Source of the DNA: Methanomassiliicoccaceae archaeon
GTDB taxonomy: Archaea; Thermoplasmatota; Thermoplasmata; Methanomassiliicoccales; Methanomethylophilaceae
Direction of reading: 5' to 3'
Assembly (NCBI GenBank): GCA_009778275.1
Contig: WRKC01000044.1
Location: forward strand, 1 to 5,785
Length of the DNA stretch: 5,785 nucleotides
Part shown: positions 1-4,305 of the stretch, piece by piece
Layout of the letters: the number at the start of each line of letters is the position of its first letter
Numbering within the stretch: the first letter of the stretch is position 1
Translations under genes and position numbers: made by a program
The notes under the pieces: model-generated
Databases searched by the model: none
What the model saw: the letters and a program-made list of their open reading frames with translations, nothing else
Told to the model about the DNA's origin: nothing

Positions 1-48
1 CTCATATACGCGGTCGATATCGGAGACGAGCATCTGCCTTACATACAT
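1..48 (-). CDS. Probable GNAT-family N-acetyltransferase, N-terminal fragment
   Basis: Only the first 16 codons are in the window; the frame stays open to the left edge. Reading from the ATG at 48 on the minus strand gives MYVRQMLVSDIDRVYE. The pattern of an early Arg, then a D-[IL]-x-x-[VL] segment and an acidic residue resembles the first strand and helix of GNAT acetyltransferases, including archaeal RimI-type enzymes that acetylate protein N termini. It starts 15 bp after the stop of the phospholipase D-like gene on the same strand, so the two are probably co-transcribed. No clear Shine-Dalgarno motif precedes it (the nearest purine-rich stretch is GGGC). Sixteen residues cannot prove the family; the reading frame and spacing are better supported than the function. 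Confidence 0.45.
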   Translation of the reverse strand, partial: MYVRQMLVSDIDRVYE

Positions 49-63
49 CGGCCCGTAATGGCA

Positions 64-2064
64 TCAGCGGTTAATATTCCTCCTTCCGATAATGGCCCCC
101 GCACCTCCCAATGATGCGATGGCCGCTGCGGCAACGACCCAATAATGATCGGCCCCGGCATCAGGGGTCGGCGGTGCTTCCGTTTCTATGGTGTACGTGA
201 GGGAAGCGGAGTATTCGGTGCCGTCCATCGCCACGGTGATCTCATAGGTACCGCCGGGAAGGTCCCTGCAGATGATCTTGTTGATGGACGAGTTCCTGAC
301 ATTGCCGTCACCCAGAACATCCCATTTGTATGACGCGGACTCCGGACCGGATACTGTGAAAAGATGGAGCCTCTCGCCGTTGGCGAAGATCTCTTTCGTC
401 GTTATCTCCAATCCCACCTCCTCAACCGTGTGCAGATTGACACCCCAATCCTCCAGGAACAGTTCGGCGAAGAATCCAGCGACCTCCGGGGAATCTATCA
501 GGGCCGCGATCTCCCTGTTATTCATGAACGAATTCTCCGTCCAATTGACCGAAGATACCCATACGAGGTCATCGATCACTACTCCTTTGTTATGTATCAA
601 TTCAAAGAGAGAATCGCGTCCGCTGACCGCCAATGCCTTGATCTCCGTCGTACTGTCGATACGGTCGACGATCTCTTCAACGGCTTTTTTATCAAATGTC
701 GCATCAAGGATCAGTTTGGCATCCACTCCTCTTTCGGCAGCGTCCGACAGCCACTTCAGCGGAGAGGATCCAGTCAGTGATTGATACGAACTTCCCAGAT
801 TAAGCTGCTGGGAATAAACCCGGGTCTCCGCATTATCGATAAAATACCTTAAAGCGGAATGGGAATTGTCGGGGGAGAAAGCAGGCATGACCCTGGCATC
901 AAAGGTCGAGGTCTCATACAAGGACGGTACCCCGCTGTACGTAAGGTCACCCGCATAAGGTCTCACCCCCGGAGAATATTCCAACAGGTAACGGACGTCC
1001 CCGAATGACCGGTCCGAATCATTTAGAAAGATCCTTTTGACATATTCCGCATATTCCGTGCTTTCAATAACGACCCCCCAGCCTCTGTTATAACAATGGG
1101 GGGAGAGGTTGTCCTGGGTCCAATTCTCCGAAGTGATAACAACCGTCCGTTCGTCTACAATGGCATATTTGTTGTGGACGTAGGAATACCGCTCAAAATT
1201 GCCTGCTACGGAGTCGTTGATCAGGCAGACCTCTGCGCCCGCGTCAACAAGGGACCTCATGAGAGTGAGCTCTGTTCCGAAACCATTATCTCCAAGCATA
1301 TTTCCCTCCAACAGAATGCGTACGACCACTCCTTTCTTCGATTGCTCGCACAGCAGTGCGACCAGCTGAACGCTTGAAAGTAGATAGATGGATATCAGGA
1401 CCTCTTTCTCGGCATTCTCTATCTCTTTGAAAATGGGGGTTCCGGAGGACTCCGGGAAGCTGAACGGCGTGACAAAAGCGTCGAAATACAGGTCATGATC
1501 GAAAGTGATATTGGTGAGGCCGGGTTTTGTGGCTATCCAGTCGGATGAGGTATCGGTGTCGATGGATGATGTGCGCAGAAGGTACTTGCCGGACGGCAGC
1601 TTCACGGGGTCGCCCACCCAGCCTATATCGGCCGTTTTCTGTCCGTAGCACATTGCATCCACCAGCACCCCGCTGCGGTAAAGGTAGACATCGTCCCCCG
1701 CATCGGCAAGCACGAAGCTTCCGCTTTTCTGGATGCGGCTGTCCGTGAAGGTGATGACGCTATCCCTATCGGAGAACCAATCCCCATCGCCCACTGCTTT
1801 CACGATCGTCAATCTGGTCCCGGGTCCGATGTAGAGGTCCCTTTCAAAGGCAAGCGTCCCCTCGCCGTCAGTGAGATGCCAGCCCCTCAGGTTCACGGCC
1901 GAGGTGCCGTAATTGAAGAGGGACACGCCCTCATACTGTCCGAATGGCTGCACCTCGTAGAGAAGCACCCCCTCGTTCCCTTCTCCGGAAGCTGCATCGC
2001 CGATGAACAGCACCGGGGACAATATCAGAAAAGATATGAATATCAAGCACTTTGTTTTCATCAT
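64..2064 (-). CDS. Secreted, membrane-anchored lamin-tail / phospholipase D-like protein (two HKD motifs)
   Basis: A 666-residue extracytoplasmic protein. Residues 1-25 look like a signal peptide (Lys, then a hydrophobic core, then Asp-Ala-Ala-Ser). Residues about 32-140 resemble a lamin-tail domain (LLYEVQP, VNLRGWHLTD, then a SGSFVLADAGDDVYL-like strand). Two phospholipase D modules follow. The first has H297-N-K299 with D304 and then SENW; the second has H491-N-K493 with D498 and then SSVNW and NNRE. Both HxKxxxxD motifs are complete, so catalysis through a phospho-histidine intermediate is expected, on either a phospholipid or a nucleic acid. Residues about 545-628 look like an Ig/PKD-like beta domain (KWDVLGDG, GGTYEITV). 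A Pro-rich linker, a transmembrane helix at about 641-660 and a final RRNINR would leave the enzyme outside the cell with its C terminus anchored. An ATG directly follows the first one, so the start could be 3 bp later. The TATA-like box 26 bp upstream suggests a leaderless transcript. The substrate is unknown: nuclease, phospholipase and cardiolipin-synthase-like activities are all possible, and the secreted lamin-tail context slightly favours a nuclease. Confidence 0.88.
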   Translation of the reverse strand: MMKTKCLIFISFLILSPVLFIGDAASGEGNEGVLLYEVQPFGQYEGVSLFNYGTSAVNLRGWHLTDGEGTLAFERDLYIGPGTRLTIVKAVGDGDWFSDRDSVITFTDSRIQKSGSFVLADAGDDVYLYRSGVLVDAMCYGQKTADIGWVGDPVKLPSGKYLLRTSSIDTDTSSDWIATKPGLTNITFDHDLYFDAFVTPFSFPESSGTPIFKEIENAEKEVLISIYLLSSVQLVALLCEQSKKGVVVRILLEGNMLGDNGFGTELTLMRSLVDAGAEVCLINDSVAGNFERYSYVHNKYAIVDERTVVITSENWTQDNLSPHCYNRGWGVVIESTEYAEYVKRIFLNDSDRSFGDVRYLLEYSPGVRPYAGDLTYSGVPSLYETSTFDARVMPAFSPDNSHSALRYFIDNAETRVYSQQLNLGSSYQSLTGSSPLKWLSDAAERGVDAKLILDATFDKKAVEEIVDRIDSTTEIKALAVSGRDSLFELIHNKGVVIDDLVWVSSVNWTENSFMNNREIAALIDSPEVAGFFAELFLEDWGVNLHTVEEVGLEITTKEIFANGERLHLFTVSGPESASYKWDVLGDGNVRNSSINKIICRDLPGGTYEITVAMDGTEYSASLTYTIETEAPPTPDAGADHYWVVAAAAIASLGGAGAIIGRRNINR

Positions 2065-2085
2065 GCAGCTTCGACCGCATGTTTT

Positions 2086-2094
2086 CTTATAAAG
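2086..2094 (-). promoter_or_regulatory. TATA-like box for the phospholipase D-like gene
   Basis: The minus strand reads CTTTATAAG here, centred 26 bp before the first ATG at 2064. Archaeal TATA boxes lie about 25-30 bp before the transcription start, so transcription would begin at or next to the ATG. No Shine-Dalgarno motif lies between the box and the ATG, in keeping with a leaderless mRNA. The box lies in the 52 bp gap after tpiA, which suggests this gene has its own promoter. I saw no clear T-rich terminator after tpiA, so read-through is also possible. Confidence 0.6.
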
Positions 2095-2116
2095 CGCGGA
2101 TGCTAATGTTAGGTTG

Positions 2117-2806
2117 TTATAGGTACTTCACAAGATCAAGGAGGACCGTTCTCGGGTCCTTTGCCTTAACGACGCCCGAAGCGAGAAGCACTCCGGACGT
2201 TCCGAGGCCAAGCGCAGCTTTGACATCCTCCCCTGTCTTCACTCCCGCACCGCAGAGGACATTTATGGAACCATTCACCTTTTTCACTGCGTCAACGGTC
2301 TCTTCGATCACCCGTGGGTTTGCCGAGGTCACCGAGACATCCCCCCCGATGAGCTCCGGAGGCTCCACGGCGATGAATTCAGGCCTGAACTCGGCCGCCT
2401 GCGCCGCAGATTGGACATCATCCGCGCACACGACCGTGACGAGTTCGGTCCCCTTGGACAACTCGACGCACTCCCCCATCAGATTCTTGGGGACCTTGTG
2501 TTCGGAATGGTTGATGAGAGTCCCGGCAGCGCCGCACCCCTTGACCATCGACGGGGTCATCCAGCCGGTAGCCGAACCGGGTGCGCGCGGGTCCACGTTC
2601 TGCGACAGGACCGGGATGGAGACCTTCCTGGAAACGTATCCCAGATCGACGGAGGGCGGGCATACGCATATGCAGGCTCCCGTTTCCTCTGCAACCGATT
2701 CACAGACCATTGCGAGCGTGAGCGCACCCTCTTTCTCGACCTCGCCGTAGGCTTTGAAATTGACGATGACAACGGGTTTTGATATCCTTTTAGTCAATTT
2801 TCTCAA
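2117..2806 (-). CDS. tpiA: Triosephosphate isomerase, archaeal type
   Basis: Interconverts glyceraldehyde-3-phosphate and dihydroxyacetone phosphate in the cytoplasm. At 229 residues it matches the short archaeal isomerases rather than the roughly 250-residue bacterial and eukaryotic form. The catalytic set is visible: N16 and K18 in VNFKAY, H100 in LINHSEHK, and E148 in AVEPPELIGG. The phosphate-binding loops are also present: GAG at 186-188 and the segment 205-218 (GVLLASGVVKAKDP), a strongly archaeal signature. The gene overlaps the end of fbp by 17 bp and has no ATG near its N terminus. The start is a TTG at 2806 or, three codons on, a TTG at 2797 (overlap 8 bp); the conserved core begins at about residue 11 either way. 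Two GAGGT motifs at 2817-2813 and 2811-2807 sit 6 and 9 nt before these two candidates. Translation is probably coupled to fbp. Its product and substrate are the two substrates of the fbp enzyme. Confidence 0.95.
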   Translation of the reverse strand: MRKLTKRISKPVVIVNFKAYGEVEKEGALTLAMVCESVAEETGACICVCPPSVDLGYVSRKVSIPVLSQNVDPRAPGSATGWMTPSMVKGCGAAGTLINHSEHKVPKNLMGECVELSKGTELVTVVCADDVQSAAQAAEFRPEFIAVEPPELIGGDVSVTSANPRVIEETVDAVKKVNGSINVLCGAGVKTGEDVKAALGLGTSGVLLASGVVKAKDPRTVLLDLVKYL

Positions 2807-3935
2807 ACCTCGACCTCAATTCCTTAAGGACCTCCGGTCTCGAGGTGTATTCCATCTCTTCAGCAGGAAGGATCGACGGGGTGAACGGTCCCTGTGTCCT
2901 TAAGAATCTGCTTGTCTTTATCGCGTTGGTGCGGGCGGTGTCGAATGTCGGTCCGCCGAAGAAGTCGACCGGGATATGGTCTCCTCCTTTCGAATTCATC
3001 TTTTCTAACCCCTGAAGCTTTCCGTCGTTGATCTGGAAACCGAGACAGCATATCCTCGGAGGTCCGTCGAAGTATGTGGGATCCGAATCCTCGGGCGAGC
3101 ACGGATAGAATGTGCCGTAATGGGAGCCCCTCATCCATCCTCCCGCGATCCATGACGTCATAAGGAACGGCTGGGTGTACTCCCCTACGGAAGGGAGGCC
3201 GCTCTGGCTGCGGCAGATGCAGACCGGGTCGTCCTTTCCAACATATTTTCCCGCGGTCAGGTTGAGCTTGTCGGTGGAGACGACGCAGGCCGGGCCTACG
3301 CCTGCTCTTGAACATATTCTTTTTATGGCGTATCTTGAAGTGTCGCCGAGAAGCGCGAGTATACTGAGGGTCTCCTCCGGCGAGGACATTACCACCTTCA
3401 TGCTGTCCATCACATCGTGGATCTCGACATCGAAGCCATTCTTCGCTCTAGCGTCGACAACCAGTCCGGTCGTCGTGAAGGGATCCAGGAATATCCTCGA
3501 CAGTATAGGCGAAAAGGCCGAGGGCTCGGTCTTATCGGCGAAGAAGAACAGCATCGGTTCGGATCCCCTCTCTTCGAAGGACATTTCCGCCGAACCGGGT
3601 CCGGCGCCTTTCACGTTGCCGGAGAACGCATCCGTCAGTATGTCCTGTCCGGCGGCGTACAATTTCATCGACTTGGCGAGTTTGGTGGCCTCCTGGAAGC
3701 ATTCCCATGCGGCACCGTGTATCTCTTTGCTGCCCTTTCCCTTGTAATGGGTCATGAAAAGGTTGATATCGTCACCCACACGGGTCACGTAGAAATCTTC
3801 CAGGGTCCCCTGTTTCTGTTTGTCTGTCAGAATGTCTTTGGCAACCTGCATCATGGAGGGATGAGGTCTCGAATGTCCAACCACAGACCCCACATCCGCC
3901 TTTATGACTGAAACGGTCACTTTCTCTTTGGCCAT
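2790..3935 (-). CDS. fbp: Fructose-1,6-bisphosphate aldolase/phosphatase (bifunctional)
   Basis: One enzyme for two successive gluconeogenic steps: it condenses glyceraldehyde-3-phosphate and dihydroxyacetone phosphate, then hydrolyses the 1-phosphate to give fructose-6-phosphate. It is Mg-dependent and cytoplasmic. The 381-residue product opens with VTVSVIKADVGSVVGHSRPHP. Residues matching the metal and catalytic sites of characterised archaeal enzymes are all present at a nearly constant offset: D14, H21, D55, D56 (VGDDINLFMTH), Q97, D134, and the Y231-V-G-K234-D-D segment, where the Lys forms the Schiff base. Y363 in MEYT probably matches the mobile C-terminal catalytic Tyr. A stretch around residues 311-323 looks like an insertion of about 12 residues before the DFFGGPTFD segment. 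The start at 3935 is chosen over an upstream in-frame ATG at 3995 because family homology begins at MAKEKVTV and a TATA-like box lies 26 bp before it, inside the longer frame. It is the first gene of a two-gene unit with tpiA. Confidence 0.96.
   Translation of the reverse strand: MAKEKVTVSVIKADVGSVVGHSRPHPSMMQVAKDILTDKQKQGTLEDFYVTRVGDDINLFMTHYKGKGSKEIHGAAWECFQEATKLAKSMKLYAAGQDILTDAFSGNVKGAGPGSAEMSFEERGSEPMLFFFADKTEPSAFSPILSRIFLDPFTTTGLVVDARAKNGFDVEIHDVMDSMKVVMSSPEETLSILALLGDTSRYAIKRICSRAGVGPACVVSTDKLNLTAGKYVGKDDPVCICRSQSGLPSVGEYTQPFLMTSWIAGGWMRGSHYGTFYPCSPEDSDPTYFDGPPRICCLGFQINDGKLQGLEKMNSKGGDHIPVDFFGGPTFDTARTNAIKTSRFLRTQGPFTPSILPAEEMEYTSRPEVLKELRSRFEKID
2807..2817 (-). promoter_or_regulatory. 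Double Shine-Dalgarno motif for tpiA inside the fbp 3' end
   Basis: The minus strand reads GAGGTCGAGGT. It holds two tandem GAGGT motifs complementary to the archaeal 16S rRNA tail. They are spaced for TTG starts at 2806 (6 nt from the first motif) and 2797 (9 nt from the second). They lie within the last codons of fbp, and together with the gene overlap they support translational coupling. Which TTG is used cannot be settled from sequence alone. Confidence 0.6.
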
Positions 3936-3955
3936 GGGTCTACAGTATATTTTTA

Positions 3956-3965
3956 CATTTAAATA
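3956..3965 (-). promoter_or_regulatory. TATA-like box for fbp
   Basis: The minus strand reads TATTTAAATG. The TTTAAA core (3958-3963) is centred about 26 bp before the ATG at 3935, the same spacing as in front of the phospholipase D-like gene. No Shine-Dalgarno motif lies between it and the ATG, which suggests a leaderless transcript. A second AT-rich stretch, AAATATAC on the minus strand (about 3945-3952), is too close to the ATG to serve that start. Confidence 0.6.
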
Positions 3966-4105
3966 ATAATTGCTGGAAAAGCAGATGTTGAACATTTATT
4001 CCTTGCCGGGCGCAGTATCGGGAAAGCAGTTATTTTTGTTGGACGCTTTACCGCTTCGCGCCGGGTTGCCGACACTTTATTATATCCCGCACCTCCTGCT
4101 TACAC

Positions 4106-4188
4106 ATTCAATAAAATGGGGGGCGAGGAAGGATGAAAAACGAATATCATGGCATCCCCTTATCAGCGATTCAATAACCGGTGGGGGG
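4106..4188 (+). repeat. Imperfect direct repeat ending in G6 tracts
   Basis: Two copies of the composite motif ATTCAATAA, a short spacer, then TGGGGGG. Copy 1 spans 4106-4123 with spacer AA; copy 2 spans 4169-4188 with spacer CCGG. The starts are 63 bp apart. The 9 bp and 7 bp blocks are exact. The pair lies upstream of the repeat-protein gene and could be a duplicated regulatory site; a role is inference only. Confidence 0.55.
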
Positions 4189-4243
4189 AAAGTGTACATT
4201 TTTTCCTCAAGTTTAGTGGAACATTTTTTAGAAACGATTCTTT

Positions 4244-4273
4244 GATGTCTTCTGGAAGATTTTCTGGGACATC
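4244..4273 (+). repeat. Small inverted repeat in the leader of the repeat-protein gene
   Basis: GATGTC at 4244-4249 pairs with GACATC at 4268-4273 across an 18-nt loop. Inside it, CTTC-TG-GAAG (4249-4258) is a second small dyad that shares one base with the outer arm, so the two would compete. The structure ends 32 nt before the ATG at 4306. The stems are short and may be chance. Confidence 0.3.
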
Positions 4274-4291
4274 GTTCAAACCAAAACAAAC

Positions 4292-4297
4292 GGAGTG
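4292..4297 (+). promoter_or_regulatory. Shine-Dalgarno motif for the repeat-protein gene
   Basis: GGAGTG lies 8 nt before the ATG at 4306 and supports that start over the in-frame ATG at 4360. This gene therefore appears to have a leadered mRNA, unlike the two apparently leaderless genes on the other strand. Confidence 0.55.
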
Positions 4298-4305
4298 TTT
4301 AACAC

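Larger units (their letters stand above)
3966..4305. other. Divergent intergenic region, no convincing gene
   Basis: This 340 bp stretch separates fbp (leftward) from the repeat-protein gene (rightward) and is more AT-rich than the flanking genes. I found no tRNA, no rRNA and no frame with protein-like composition. It holds a short dyad ATGTT-G-AACAT at 3985-3995, about 20 bp upstream of the fbp TATA-like box, where an operator could lie. It also holds a TATA-like stretch TTTATTATAT at 4076-4085, which would give a leader of about 200 nt for the rightward gene, the direct repeat and inverted repeat listed separately, and a T6 run at 4224-4229. The promoter of the rightward gene cannot be placed with confidence; the stretch at 4221-4231 is a second weak candidate. 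Confidence 0.5.

Noticed and set aside
272..784. Plus-strand frames opposite the phospholipase D-like gene (272-784, 364-780, 1096-1377)
   Set aside because: They lie entirely antisense to a gene with clear domains and have no recognisable motif of their own.
2052..2750. 232-residue plus-strand frame opposite tpiA
   Set aside because: Antisense to tpiA, which has all catalytic residues; the plus frame is Ser/Thr/Pro-rich without a domain pattern.
3936..3995. N-terminal extension of the aldolase/phosphatase from the ATG at 3995
   Set aside because: The extra 20 residues have no family similarity and would span the TATA-like box; the conserved N terminus begins at 3935.
4133..4177. 14-codon frame MKNEYHGIPLSAIQ preceded by a GAGG motif
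   Set aside because: Too short to support as a gene, the spacing of 4 nt is tight, and there is no sign of conservation. It could be a leader peptide, but nothing shows this.
4224..4229. T6 run as a transcription terminator
   Set aside because: No gene on the plus strand ends before it, so there is nothing to terminate; it is more likely part of the AT-rich promoter or leader.
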